Source: Nonomuraea endophytica (GTDB taxonomy: Bacteria > Actinomycetota > Actinomycetes > Streptosporangiales > Streptosporangiaceae). From it: a stretch of DNA of 64,000 bases. The position numbers and the translations under genes are program-made. Where the stretch lies: assembly GCF_014203235.1 (NCBI RefSeq), contig NZ_JACHIN010000001.1, positions 806,001 through 870,000 of the forward strand, read 5' to 3'. Positions 1 through 7,481 of the stretch are shown one piece after another. The stretch's first letter is position 1. The number at the start of each line of letters is the position of its first letter. A model generated the notes under the pieces. That model searched no databases. It saw nothing but the letters and a program-made list of their open reading frames with translations, and had not been told where the DNA came from.

Positions 1-1
1 G

Positions 2-238
2 TCGGCGGTGCTGGAGACCGTGCTGGAGACCGGTGCGGGCGACGGCGTCATCGTGGAGTGCGTCAAGGAGGGCGAGCGGCTGCGGGTGCGCGTGGTCACG
101 CCGGGCTACGAGTCGTGGAACGTGCAGTTCCCGAAGACGGTGCGCGAGGCGGGCGCCCGGTACGTGGTGGACGGCGTGCGTTCGGCCGGCCGCGGCGGCT
201 TCTACCGGGCCTACGGCGAGATCAGGCGGCTGCTTTAG
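2..238 (+). CDS. C-terminal part of an unidentified protein (5' end outside window)
   Basis: The reading frame is open from the first base of the window and ends in TAG, so only the last 78 residues are visible. Recognisable features are a basic, beta-strand-rich stretch and the segment SWNVQFPKTVREAGARYVVD followed by GGFYRAYGEIRRLL. This looks like a conserved actinobacterial C-terminal domain, but I cannot name the family with confidence. Its stop overlaps the stop of the convergent Lrp gene by 4 bp. No function is proposed. Confidence 0.6.
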   Translation, partial: SAVLETVLETGAGDGVIVECVKEGERLRVRVVTPGYESWNVQFPKTVREAGARYVVDGVRSAGRGGFYRAYGEIRRLL

Positions 239-699
239 GCGCCCCGGCGGGGGACGCGGGCCGCGTCGCGGGTCCAGGAGCCGAGCACCATCAGGGTCTT
301 GGTGCCCGTGACGTTGCCGGTTCTGCGCAGGCCGTCGATGATCTGCTGGAGGTGGTCCAGGTCGCGTACCCGCAAGTGGATGAGGGCGTCGGGGTCGCCG
401 GCGATGGTGAAGACGGCCTGGATCTCCGGCACGGCGGTGGTCGAGCGGAGGATCTCGCTGACCGGGGTGGCGCCGGAGTAGCGGACCTCGGTGAAGGCCT
501 CGATGCCCCAGCCGAGCTTGGCGTAGTCCACCTGCACGGTGAAGCCGGTGATCACGCCGGCTTCGCGCAGGCGGTCCACCCGCCGCTTGACGGCCGCGAC
601 CGAAAGGCCCACCTCGGTGGCCATCTCGGAGAAGGTCCGGCGGCCGTCCTCGCGTAGCAGCCGTAGCAGCCGGTGGTCTATTTCGTCGATCTCGCTCAC
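235..699 (-). CDS. Lrp/AsnC family transcriptional regulator
   Basis: This 154-residue protein has the normal Lrp/AsnC length and layout. An N-terminal winged helix-turn-helix covers about residues 5-60, with the recognition-helix region SVAAVKRRVDRLREAGVI, and a RAM/effector domain (about 65-145) includes TIAGDPDALIHLRV. The family binds DNA as oligomers and senses amino acids or related acids. The gene is divergent from the indolepyruvate ferredoxin oxidoreductase gene, and the intergenic DNA holds a perfect dyad at 743-757. The simplest reading is that it controls the neighbouring 2-oxoacid catabolic operon, with an aromatic or branched-chain amino acid as a plausible effector (inference). 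The ATG start at 699 fits the family N-terminus (DEIDHRLLRLL). Confidence 0.9.
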   Translation of the reverse strand: MSEIDEIDHRLLRLLREDGRRTFSEMATEVGLSVAAVKRRVDRLREAGVITGFTVQVDYAKLGWGIEAFTEVRYSGATPVSEILRSTTAVPEIQAVFTIAGDPDALIHLRVRDLDHLQQIIDGLRRTGNVTGTKTLMVLGSWTRDAARVPRRGA

Positions 700-742
700 G
701 CGCGCTCCTCACGCAAACCAGGCCACGCGAAGAGCCAGGCCT

Positions 743-757
743 CGCAAACAATTTGCG
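743..757. promoter_or_regulatory. Perfect dyad, probable Lrp/AsnC operator
   Basis: CGCAAA-CAA-TTTGCG is a perfect 6-3-6 inverted repeat in the divergent intergenic region. A second half-site, ACGCAAA, lies at about 712-718, and the AT-rich stretch TTTATCGCATTATG follows the dyad. AT-rich dyads of this size are typical targets of Lrp/AsnC proteins. Assignment to the adjacent regulator is inferred from position only. Confidence 0.55.
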
Positions 758-820
758 TCTTTATCGCATTATGTACCCTGATACTTGTGCAAGGACCACC
801 GGGATTGCTCCACTTGGCGC

Positions 821-3800
821 ATGGTGGCGTTGGAAGACAAGTACACGGCCCTCGACGGGCGCGTGCTGCTCTCGGGCATCCAGGCTCTGGTACGGCTCAC
901 GCTGGAACAGCGCCGCATCGACGAGGAACGCGGGCTCGACACGCGCGTCTTCGTCTCCGGCTACCAGGGCTCGCCCCTGGGCGGCGTCGACCTGGAGATG
1001 GCCCGCGCCGCCAGGCACCTCGATCCTGCCGGCGTCGTCTTCAGGCCGGGGCTCAACGAAGAGCTCGCGGCCACGGCCGTCGCCGGCACCCAGCTTCTCG
1101 GCCTTGCACCCGGGCGCAAGCACGACGGCATCACCGGGTTCTGGTACGGCAAGAACCCCGGCCTCGACCGTGCCGCCGACGCCATCCGGCACGCGAACAT
1201 CGCCGGCACCGCGGCCAAGGGCGGCGCGGTCGCGTGGATCGGCGACGACCCCGGTTGCAAGTCCTCGACCGTGCCCAGTTCGTGCGAGCCGATGTGCCAG
1301 AGCATGTGCATGCCGCTGCTGGTGCCCGGAACGGTCGCGGAGATCGTCGAGTTCGGGCTGCACGCGGTGGCGATGTCGCGGGCCAGCGGCCTCTGGGTCG
1401 GGCTGAAGATCGTCGCGGACGTGGCCGACGCCTCCGCCACCGTCGACCTGGACGCGCTCCGCCCCGAACTGCCCGCCCACGACCGCGCCGAGACCAAGCC
1501 GCCCACGCTGGTCGGACCGGCCGCGCTGGACGCCGAGTACGACCTGCTCACCCGCCGCCTCGACCTCGCCCGCGCCTACGCGCGCGCCGCGGGAATCAAC
1601 CGCGTGGTGTTCAGCGCCCGCCAGGCCAAACTGGGAATCGTCGCCTCCGGTACGGCTCTCGCCGCTGCCCAGCGCGCCCTGGCCGACGCCGGGGCGGACC
1701 TGGAGGAACTGGGCATCCGGCTGATCCGGATCGGCATGCCGTACCCGCTGGACCGCGACGACCTGCTCGGCATGCTCGACGGCCTGGAGGAGGTGCTGGT
1801 CGTCGAGGACAAGGTGCCGTTCCTGGAGAACCACCTCAAGGCGGCGCTTTACGGCAGCGCGCACGTGCCGAAGGTCCGCGGGCTGCTGCCGCTGCGCGGG
1901 ACGGTCGGCGCGGCCGACGTGGCCAAGGCGCTGGGACTCGGCGTCGTTTCGGGTAAGGGCGCTCGACGGTCGCGGATGCTGCCGGTGGTCGCCGCGCGCA
2001 CGCCGTACTTCTGCTCGGGCTGCCCGCACAACCTCTCCACCCGCACCGACGACAGCACGCTGGTCGGCGTCGGCATCGGCTGCCACGCCATGATCGCGCT
2101 GGACGGCGACGGCCGAGGCACCCAGCTCGGGCTCACCCAGATGGGCGGCGAGGGCGCGCAGTGGATCGGGCTGGCGCCGTTCACCGAGGACCGGCATTTC
2201 GTGCAGAACCTCGGAGACGGCACCTTCCACCACTCCGGCTCGCTGGCGATCAGGGCCGCGGTGGCCGCCGGGGTGTCCATGACGTACAAGCTGCTCTACA
2301 ACGACGCGGTCGCCATGACCGGCGGCCAGCGCGCCGAGGGCCGGCTCGCCATCCCCGAGCTCACGCGGTGGCTGGCCATCGAGGGCGTGCGCCGCGTGGT
2401 GATCACGACCGCGGACCCCTCCGCCTATCGCGGGGTGCGGCTCGATCCGGTCGCGACGGTACGGCACCGCGACGACTTCGCCGACACCGAACGCGAGCTC
2501 GCCAAGGTGGACGGCGTCACCGTGCTCATCCACGACGACCGCTGCGCCGCCGAGGAACGCCGGCTACGCAAGCGCGGCAAACTGCCCACCCCGGCCGAAC
2601 TGGTCGTCATCAACGAGCGGGTCTGCGAAGGCTGCGGCGACTGCGGGGAGAAGTCCACCTGCCTGTCGGTTCAGCCGGTGGAGACGGAGTTCGGGCGCAA
2701 GACCCGCATTCACCAGCCTTCGTGCAACTCCGACCTGACCTGCCTGAAGGGCGACTGCCCGTCGTTCCTGCTGGTCGAGCCGGGCCCGCGCAAGAGCAAG
2801 CCGCTCCCGCCGCCGCCCGCCGGGCTGCCCGAGCCCACGCCCCGCTTCACCGGCGCGGTCACGCTGCGCATGCCCGGCATCGGCGGCACCGGCGTCGTGA
2901 CCGTCTCGCAGATCCTGCAGATGGCCGCGCACCTCGACGGCCTGCACGCCGCCGGTCTTGAGCAGACCGGGCTGGCGCAGAAGGGCGGCCCGGTCATCAG
3001 CGACGTACGCGTCTCGCCGGAGCCGATCACCGGCTCGGTCAAGGCCACGAAGGCGGACGTCCTGATCGGCTTCGACCTGCTCGGCGCAGCCGCCGAAGGC
3101 AACCTGGGCGTGCTCGCCAAGGACCACACCGTCGCCGTGATCAACACAGCGGTCGTGCCGACGGCCGAGATGGTCACCGGCCGGGCCGTGGTGCCCGGCG
3201 CGCAGGCCGCCGTCGAACGCGTCGACTCCGCCACCCGCTCCGAGGCCAACCTCTACCTCGACGCGCAGGCGCTGGCCGAAGAACTGTTCGGCGACCACAT
3301 GCCGGCGAACATGCTGCTCGTCGGCGCCGCCTATCAGCACGGCTGCCTGCCGATCAGCGCCACGGCCATCGAGGGCGCGATCCGCCTGAACGGCGCGGCC
3401 GTCGAGAAGAACCTCGCCGCCTTCGCCCACGGCCGGGCCGCCGCGCTCCAGCAGCCGAGCGAGGAGAAGACGCAGTCCTTCGCCGAGATCCTCGCGATCA
3501 GGACCGACGACCTCACCGGCTACCAGAACGCCGACTACGCCCGCACCTACTCCGACGACGTCCAGCAGATCGCCGAACTCGCCGACGACGAGGGCGTCGC
3601 CATCGCCTACGCCAAGGGCCTGTACAAGCTCATGGCCTACAAGGACGAGTACGAGGTCGCCCGGCTCCACCTCGAAACCGAGTTCGCCCCCGAGGACAAG
3701 GTCGCCGTCATGCTCCACCCGCCGATCCTGCGCGCCCTGGGCATGAAGCGGAAGATCAAGCTGCGCCGTACCGCCAAGCCGGTGTTCCGCACGCTGCGGG

Positions 3801-4045
3801 CCGCGCGCTTCCTGCGCGGCACCGCGCTCGACCCCTTCGGCTACGCTCACGTGCGCCGAGTGGAGCGCGAGCTCATCCACGAATACCGCACCCTGGTGCG
3901 CGAGGCCCTCTCAGCGGGTACGAGCGCAGAGGCGGTCGCTGAGATCGCCGCGCTGCCTGACATGATCCGCGGATACGAGGACATCAAGCTCGCCCGGGTC
4001 GCGGAATTCCGCGAGCGCGCCCGCAAGGCCCTGGCCGGACTCTGA
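821..4045 (+). CDS. Fused indolepyruvate (2-oxoacid) ferredoxin oxidoreductase
   Basis: This 1074-residue single-chain enzyme should oxidatively decarboxylate aryl- or branched-chain 2-oxoacids to acyl-CoA while reducing ferredoxin in the cytoplasm. Visible parts in order: an N-terminal TPP-enzyme domain (SGYQGSPLGGVD near residue 46); a C-terminal TPP-binding domain with CSGCPHN (about 398), GGEGAQW (441) and GDGTFHHSG (466); a ferredoxin-like cysteine cluster CEGCGDCGEKSTC (about 600) and CNSDLTCLKGDC (635); then a gamma-type domain starting at GIGGTGV (686) and a C-terminal extension usual for the fused proteobacterial/actinobacterial form. The start is uncertain: ATG 821 gives the family N-terminus VALEDKYTALDGRVLLSG, and a TTG at 785 in the same frame is less likely. 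The acyl-CoA dehydrogenase follows after 16 bp, suggesting one operon for amino-acid-derived acyl-CoA catabolism. Confidence 0.92.
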   Translation: MVALEDKYTALDGRVLLSGIQALVRLTLEQRRIDEERGLDTRVFVSGYQGSPLGGVDLEMARAARHLDPAGVVFRPGLNEELAATAVAGTQLLGLAPGRKHDGITGFWYGKNPGLDRAADAIRHANIAGTAAKGGAVAWIGDDPGCKSSTVPSSCEPMCQSMCMPLLVPGTVAEIVEFGLHAVAMSRASGLWVGLKIVADVADASATVDLDALRPELPAHDRAETKPPTLVGPAALDAEYDLLTRRLDLARAYARAAGINRVVFSARQAKLGIVASGTALAAAQRALADAGADLEELGIRLIRIGMPYPLDRDDLLGMLDGLEEVLVVEDKVPFLENHLKAALYGSAHVPKVRGLLPLRGTVGAADVAKALGLGVVSGKGARRSRMLPVVAARTPYFCSGCPHNLSTRTDDSTLVGVGIGCHAMIALDGDGRGTQLGLTQMGGEGAQWIGLAPFTEDRHFVQNLGDGTFHHSGSLAIRAAVAAGVSMTYKLLYNDAVAMTGGQRAEGRLAIPELTRWLAIEGVRRVVITTADPSAYRGVRLDPVATVRHRDDFADTERELAKVDGVTVLIHDDRCAAEERRLRKRGKLPTPAELVVINERVCEGCGDCGEKSTCLSVQPVETEFGRKTRIHQPSCNSDLTCLKGDCPSFLLVEPGPRKSKPLPPPPAGLPEPTPRFTGAVTLRMPGIGGTGVVTVSQILQMAAHLDGLHAAGLEQTGLAQKGGPVISDVRVSPEPITGSVKATKADVLIGFDLLGAAAEGNLGVLAKDHTVAVINTAVVPTAEMVTGRAVVPGAQAAVERVDSATRSEANLYLDAQALAEELFGDHMPANMLLVGAAYQHGCLPISATAIEGAIRLNGAAVEKNLAAFAHGRAAALQQPSEEKTQSFAEILAIRTDDLTGYQNADYARTYSDDVQQIAELADDEGVAIAYAKGLYKLMAYKDEYEVARLHLETEFAPEDKVAVMLHPPILRALGMKRKIKLRRTAKPVFRTLRAARFLRGTALDPFGYAHVRRVERELIHEYRTLVREALSAGTSAEAVAEIAALPDMIRGYEDIKLARVAEFRERARKALAGL

Positions 4046-4061
4046 GATCGGAGACAGACAC

Positions 4062-5195
4062 GTGGCCGTATCCCGCCTCCTCCCCAACCAGGACGCGCAC
4101 GACCTGCTCGACCTCACGCGCACGCTGGCCGACAAGGAGCTCGCGACCCGCGTGGAGGAACACGAACGGGCCGAGACCTACCCCACCGGCCTGTTCACGA
4201 AGTTGGGCGAAGTAGGGCTGCTCGGGCTGGCCTATCCCGAGGAACTGGGTGGTGGCGGCCAGCCGTACGAGGTCTATCTGCAGGTCCTCGAGGAGCTGGC
4301 TGCCCGCTGGGCCGCCGTGGCGGTCGCCGTCAGCGTCCACACGCTCGCCTGCTTCCCCCTCAAGCAGTACGGCACGCCGGAACAGATCGACCGGTGGCTG
4401 CCCGACATGCTGGCCGGACGCCAGATCGGCGGCTACAGCCTGTCCGAGCCCCAGGCCGGATCCGACGCCGGAGCCCTGACCTGCAAAGCCGAGAAGGTCG
4501 AGAACGGCTACCGCATCACCGGCACCAAAGCCTGGATCACCCACGGCGGCATAGCCGACTTCTACGCCCTTTTCGCCCGCACCGGCGAAGGCAACCGAGG
4601 CATCTCCTGCTTCCTCGCCCCCGGCGCCGTGGACGGCCTGACCTTCGGCCGCCCCGAGGAGAAGATGGGCCTGCACGCCATCCCCACCACCACAGCCCAC
4701 TGGGACGGCGCCATCCTGGAACCCGACCGCCTCCTGGGCACCGAAGGCCAGGGCCTGCAGATCGCCTTCAGCGCCCTGGACTCAGGCAGGCTGGGCATCG
4801 CCGCGTGCGCGACAGGCCTGGCCCAGGCGGCGTTGGACGCGGCAGTGGCGTACGCGAAAGAACGCACCACCTTCGGTCGCAAAATCATCGACCACCAGGG
4901 TCTCGCCTTCGTCCTGGCCGACATGGCCGCCGCCGTGGACGCCGCCCGCGCCACCTACCTCGACGCCGCCCGCCGCCGCGACGCCGACCTCCCCTACAGC
5001 CGGCAGGCATCCGTGGCCAAGCTGGTGGCAACGGACGCCGCCATGAAGGTCACCACAGACGCCGTGCAGGTGTTCGGCGGATACGGGTACACACGCGACT
5101 TCCCGGTCGAGCGCTACATGCGCGAAGCCAAGATCATGCAGATCTTCGAAGGCACCAACCAAATCCAACGCCTGGTGATCGCCCGCAACCTCTAG
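4062..5195 (+). CDS. Acyl-CoA dehydrogenase
   Basis: At 377 residues this is a normal-length FAD-dependent acyl-CoA dehydrogenase that introduces an alpha,beta double bond into acyl-CoA. The N-terminal helical domain is followed by the signature YSLSEPQAGSDAGAL (about residue 125), and the C-terminal domain carries FGGYGYTRDFPVERYMREAK and then MQIFEGTNQIQR. Within the last motif Glu363 sits at the catalytic-base position of short/branched-chain family members. The GTG start at 4062 lies 16 bp after the oxidoreductase stop, so the two genes are probably co-transcribed. The likely substrate is the acyl-CoA made by that enzyme (isobutyryl-, isovaleryl- or arylacetyl-type), which is inference from context. 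Confidence 0.93.
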   Translation: MAVSRLLPNQDAHDLLDLTRTLADKELATRVEEHERAETYPTGLFTKLGEVGLLGLAYPEELGGGGQPYEVYLQVLEELAARWAAVAVAVSVHTLACFPLKQYGTPEQIDRWLPDMLAGRQIGGYSLSEPQAGSDAGALTCKAEKVENGYRITGTKAWITHGGIADFYALFARTGEGNRGISCFLAPGAVDGLTFGRPEEKMGLHAIPTTTAHWDGAILEPDRLLGTEGQGLQIAFSALDSGRLGIAACATGLAQAALDAAVAYAKERTTFGRKIIDHQGLAFVLADMAAAVDAARATYLDAARRRDADLPYSRQASVAKLVATDAAMKVTTDAVQVFGGYGYTRDFPVERYMREAKIMQIFEGTNQIQRLVIARNL

Positions 5196-5320
5196 ACCTG
5201 TGGAAACGCTATTCGGGCCGGGGAGCGCGGACTTCATCCAGTGTCCTGCCGGCAAGATCCAGCGGACAGGGTTGGCCGAAGCGGTGGACACGTCGGACTG
5301 GCTGGGTAGACCCATCGCGG

Positions 5321-5698
5321 TCATGCCCGGAATCTCGTGAAGGATAGTGCGGGCCGGATCTCCGCCAACCCAGCCAGATCATCGCGTGAGAGGTCGAGGC
5401 GTACCTGGCTGCCTCGCTGGCTGGGAAGCCAGCCCGAGTGGAGTGCTTTGGTGATGGCCATGGCAACGAGGGCCGGGCGCACCATTGCCGCCTCTTCGCC
5501 GAGCCAGGTGTCGGGGCGGTGGCAGCGCAGGGAGACCAGAAGGACTCTGCCTGGTGCGTCGGCCAGTTGCACGGCGAGCCTCAGAGGACTTTCGCCGATG
5601 CCTTGTCCGTAGGTGGGCTTGTGACGGATTCGCCAGCGGTAGACGACATCATCGACGGTGATGAGCCGAGAGCCCTTCTTCGGTATGGCCACCCGCAC
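5321..5698 (-). CDS. Conserved hypothetical protein
   Basis: This encodes a 125-residue protein beginning MRVAIPKKGSRLITVDDVVY and containing YRWRIRHKPTYGQG. That opening is a pattern I associate with short uncharacterised actinobacterial proteins, but I know no biochemical role. There is no signal peptide or membrane segment; the C-terminus (LDLSRDDLAGLAEI) is polar. It stands alone between the acyl-CoA dehydrogenase and a decayed HAD gene. The codon pattern and compact globular composition support a real gene. The sequence shows nothing that would allow a function to be assigned. Confidence 0.7.
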   Translation of the reverse strand: MRVAIPKKGSRLITVDDVVYRWRIRHKPTYGQGIGESPLRLAVQLADAPGRVLLVSLRCHRPDTWLGEEAAMVRPALVAMAITKALHSGWLPSQRGSQVRLDLSRDDLAGLAEIRPALSFTRFRA

Positions 5699-5799
5699 CT
5701 CCGATCATGTCCCTGCTCCGCGGTTGTTCCGTCGCAGGCCGTGAGACAGCAGCAAGCGTATGCCCTGCTAGGACGCTTGATCGAGTAGATTTCCCAGGT

Positions 5800-6278
5800 G
5801 GCCCGACCGGGCCTGGGCCGAGGAGTTCGCCGAAACTCGGGCTCTCGGCGCGGACGCCGTCGAGGTGCTGGTCGCCCTCGAACGGCAGAGCCATCCCCAC
5901 CGGAACGTCTTCTTCGACCTCGTGAGGGAGCGGTTCGGCCTGGCCGATCCGGTGGAGGTGCTGTGGGCGGCTTACCGGCGGCGGATGCCGTACCTCGTGA
6001 CATGTTGCCCAGAGGTGCTCCGTGGCCTGAGGACGCTTCGGGAGTCGGGTTGGAAGGTCGGCATCGTCACCAACGGCATGGCCGACAACCAACTCGGAAA
6101 GATCCACCGAACCGGCCTGGCCGACGCTGTGGACGCCTACGCCGCTTCTGGTGCCGAAGGCGTCCGCGGAGCGGGACTCCGGACCATCTGGGTGGACCAC
6201 GACAACCTGCCCGACGCCGGCCGCGAAGCGGATCACGTGGTCGGCGACATGACCCATGCATTCAGGATCTTGCCCTGA
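5800..6278 (+). pseudogene. Decayed HAD-family phosphatase gene
   Basis: An open frame reads AWAEEFAETRALGADAVE, then FFDLVRERFGL, LWAAYRRRMPYL, LRESGWKVGIVTNGMADNQL and AGLRTIWVDHDNLPDAG. These are recognisable HAD-hydrolase segments, including motif II (VTNG). The N-terminal nucleophile motif DxDGT is absent: the frame upstream of about 5800 has no such motif. Between ASGAEGVR and GAGLRTIWV roughly 40 residues normally holding the motif III lysine (KP.P) and motif IV (GD) are missing. Two deletions therefore remove essential catalytic parts. An ATG/GTG-started 137-residue ORF (5865-6278) could still be translated but should be inactive. Confidence 0.75.
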
Positions 6279-6298
6279 CGTAGCGGCTGCTCGCGTGC

Positions 6299-6562
6299 TT
6301 ACCAGCCCGGTTCGGCCTTGATGGAGCTCACGAACCTGCCCCACTCGTCCGCAGAGACGACCAGCACATCTCCGGCCGGTTTCTTGGAGTCGCGGACATC
6401 CACCTGCCGACCGGGCAGCCCCGCCACCTCCACGCAGGCCCCGTTCGCCGCGCTGAAACTGCTCTTGCGCCAGCTCGCATGATGTTCCCCTGAGCTCACT
6501 GCTGCCTCCTCTCGTTTCAGCGTCACAACCAGGCGTTGCTCGTCATCGCCATCCGTGTTCAT
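6299..6562 (-). CDS. DUF397 domain protein
   Basis: This 87-residue protein contains the DUF397 signature: SWRKSSFSAANGACVEVAGL, then VDVRDSKKPAGDVLVVSADEW. DUF397 proteins are small actinobacterial proteins usually encoded beside an XRE-type helix-turn-helix regulator, and some are linked to control of development or antibiotic production. No XRE partner is present on either side here, so the gene is an orphan copy. The first 25 residues before SGEHHASWRKS are charged and atypical. A start inside that region (the GTG of the VSSGEHH segment) is possible, but I keep the ATG at 6562. Confidence 0.82.
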   Translation of the reverse strand: MNTDGDDEQRLVVTLKREEAAVSSGEHHASWRKSSFSAANGACVEVAGLPGRQVDVRDSKKPAGDVLVVSADEWGRFVSSIKAEPGW

Positions 6563-6762
6563 CGGGGAAGGAGCCGCCGGGGCGCGCTCCTGCTTCAGGG
6601 GACCATAGCGGTGATCTTCCAGATCTCGACGGTGTACGTGCTGATCTCGTCCGTTCGTATCGATCCGCGCTAAGGGTCAGGAGCGGCTCGCCGTCTTCCC
6701 TGACGGCTCATGGAAACCCCCGCGGCTCACGGATCGTAAACCTTCCGGGACGTCCAAGGGCC
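6563..6762. other. Intergenic stretch, no supported gene
   Basis: These 200 bases lie between the DUF397 and SnoaL-like genes, both on the minus strand. I see no complete reading frame with coding character. On the minus strand a short open end reads TYTVEIWKITAMVP before a stop near 6598, which could be a scrap of a lost gene, but it is too short to identify. Confidence 0.4.
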
Positions 6763-7143
6763 CTACAGAATTGGGGTGGTTTGGGCGGAGGCGATCTGCC
6801 AGGTGCCGTCGTTCCGCACGACCACGTAGGTGAGCCAGCCCTCCGTCGCGTGCAGGGGGTCGTTGGCGCCGTCCCGTTCGTCGGAGACCCGCTTCAGGAC
6901 ACCGACGATCGCCACATCAGGGCGTACGAACCGGATGTCGGCCACCTCCGCACTCGTCACCACCTTGGCCAGCGGCGTCGCCAGCGCCGCCTTCATGGCC
7001 TCCTCCAGGGCTTCCTTGCCCACCACGCGGCGGCCGCCGAAGTTCACGAGGGTCGTGTCGTCGGTGTGCAGGGCGAGGAACGGCTCGGGGTCGCTCTGGT
7101 GGCGGGAGGCGTCGGCCACCAGCTGACGGATCGTGTCTTCCAT
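6763..7143 (-). CDS. SgcJ/EcaC-type SnoaL-like (NTF2-fold) protein
   Basis: This 126-residue protein has the NTF2-like pattern of the SgcJ/EcaC group: an N-terminal helix IRQLVADASRHQSDPEPFLAL, then TLVNFGGRRVVGKEALEEAM, then a beta-rich half ending TYVVVRNDGTWQIASAQTT. Members are small alpha+beta barrel proteins. Some act in natural-product tailoring, but most isolated copies have unknown substrates and lack any polyketide context, as here. The start region carries two TetR-type palindromes (7167-7191 and 7207-7220), so transcription is probably repressor-controlled. The divergent neighbour is a small ORF of unknown role. Confidence 0.85.
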   Translation of the reverse strand: MEDTIRQLVADASRHQSDPEPFLALHTDDTTLVNFGGRRVVGKEALEEAMKAALATPLAKVVTSAEVADIRFVRPDVAIVGVLKRVSDERDGANDPLHATEGWLTYVVVRNDGTWQIASAQTTPIL

Positions 7144-7166
7144 GACGGGGCATCCCTTCCAGCAAG

Positions 7167-7191
7167 TTATCGGAGCGAATCGCTCCGATAA
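7167..7191. promoter_or_regulatory. 25-bp palindrome, TetR-type operator
   Basis: The arms TTATCGGAGCGA and TCGCTCCGATAA flank a single central A, giving a perfect 12-1-12 inverted repeat. It lies 24 bp upstream of the SnoaL-like start on the minus strand. GGAGCG/CGCTCC dyads are the classical shape of TetR-family operators. No TetR gene is adjacent; the nearest is at 21.3 kb and has different operators. Confidence 0.7.
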
Positions 7192-7206
7192 GCACTCTAA
7201 AGCGGA

Positions 7207-7220
7207 GCGGAGCGCTCCGC
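7207..7220. promoter_or_regulatory. Second palindrome sharing the GGAGCG/CGCTCC core
   Basis: GCGGAGCGCTCCGC is a 14-bp perfect palindrome 16 bp from the 25-bp palindrome. It reuses the same GGAGCG/CGCTCC core without the spacer bases and sits just upstream of the divergent small ORF at 7236. It may be a second operator for the same missing regulator, controlling the rightward promoter. Confidence 0.5.
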
Positions 7221-7235
7221 AAGTAGCGTGGGGAG

Positions 7236-7469
7236 ATGGCCAAAGTCGCGTACGTCGTGGGGATCGACTGCTCTCCGGGGGAGTTCCGGGCGGTCGTCGC
7301 GGAGGTTCCCGGGCTGACGGTGCTCAGGGAGCTCAGGCCCGGCCAGGTGGTCGTGGTGGCGGACGGGCCCGGGGTGGAGGTCGGCGCCTTGCCGGGGGTG
7401 ATGTGGGTGCGGGCCGACAAGCCCCGGCACATGGATGAGGGGCCCGGCGCGCGGCCGGACCCCTCATGA
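7236..7469 (+). CDS. Small protein resembling a subtilase I9 propeptide/inhibitor
   Basis: This 77-residue ORF reads as strand-helix-strand-helix-strand: VAYVVGID, GEFRAVVAEV, VLRELRPGQVVVVAD, and LPGVMWVRADKP. The last block resembles the end of the propeptide of the facing subtilase (LPGVAAVQSDAP). The order is that of the I9 inhibitor/propeptide fold, which caps subtilisin active sites. There is no signal peptide. GGGAG abuts the ATG, so the start is uncertain. Its 3' end overlaps a terminator hairpin shared with the convergent S8 gene. A propeptide-like intramolecular-chaperone or inhibitor role is inference. A chance ORF cannot be excluded. Confidence 0.45.
   Translation: MAKVAYVVGIDCSPGEFRAVVAEVPGLTVLRELRPGQVVVVADGPGVEVGALPGVMWVRADKPRHMDEGPGARPDPS
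7435..7467. terminator. Bidirectional terminator hairpin
   Basis: ATGAGGGG and CCCCTCAT form an 8-bp perfect stem, with an inner CCGG/CCGG extension closing on a GC-rich loop. It lies between convergent genes (the small ORF and the S8 protease) and overlaps the last codons of the small ORF. There is no clear T-tract, as is common for high-GC actinomycete terminators. Confidence 0.6.
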
Positions 7470-7481
7470 CGGACTAACGGA

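Noticed and set aside
761..2533. 590-residue open frame on the minus strand opposite the oxidoreductase gene
   Set aside because: It is a GC-driven shadow: no recognisable domain, His/Gly/Val-rich composition, and it lies antisense to a gene with clear TPP-enzyme and Fe-S motifs.
6763..7143. An enediyne-type biosynthetic role for the SgcJ/EcaC-like protein
   Set aside because: No polyketide synthase or tailoring genes are in the window; the name only reflects the fold family.
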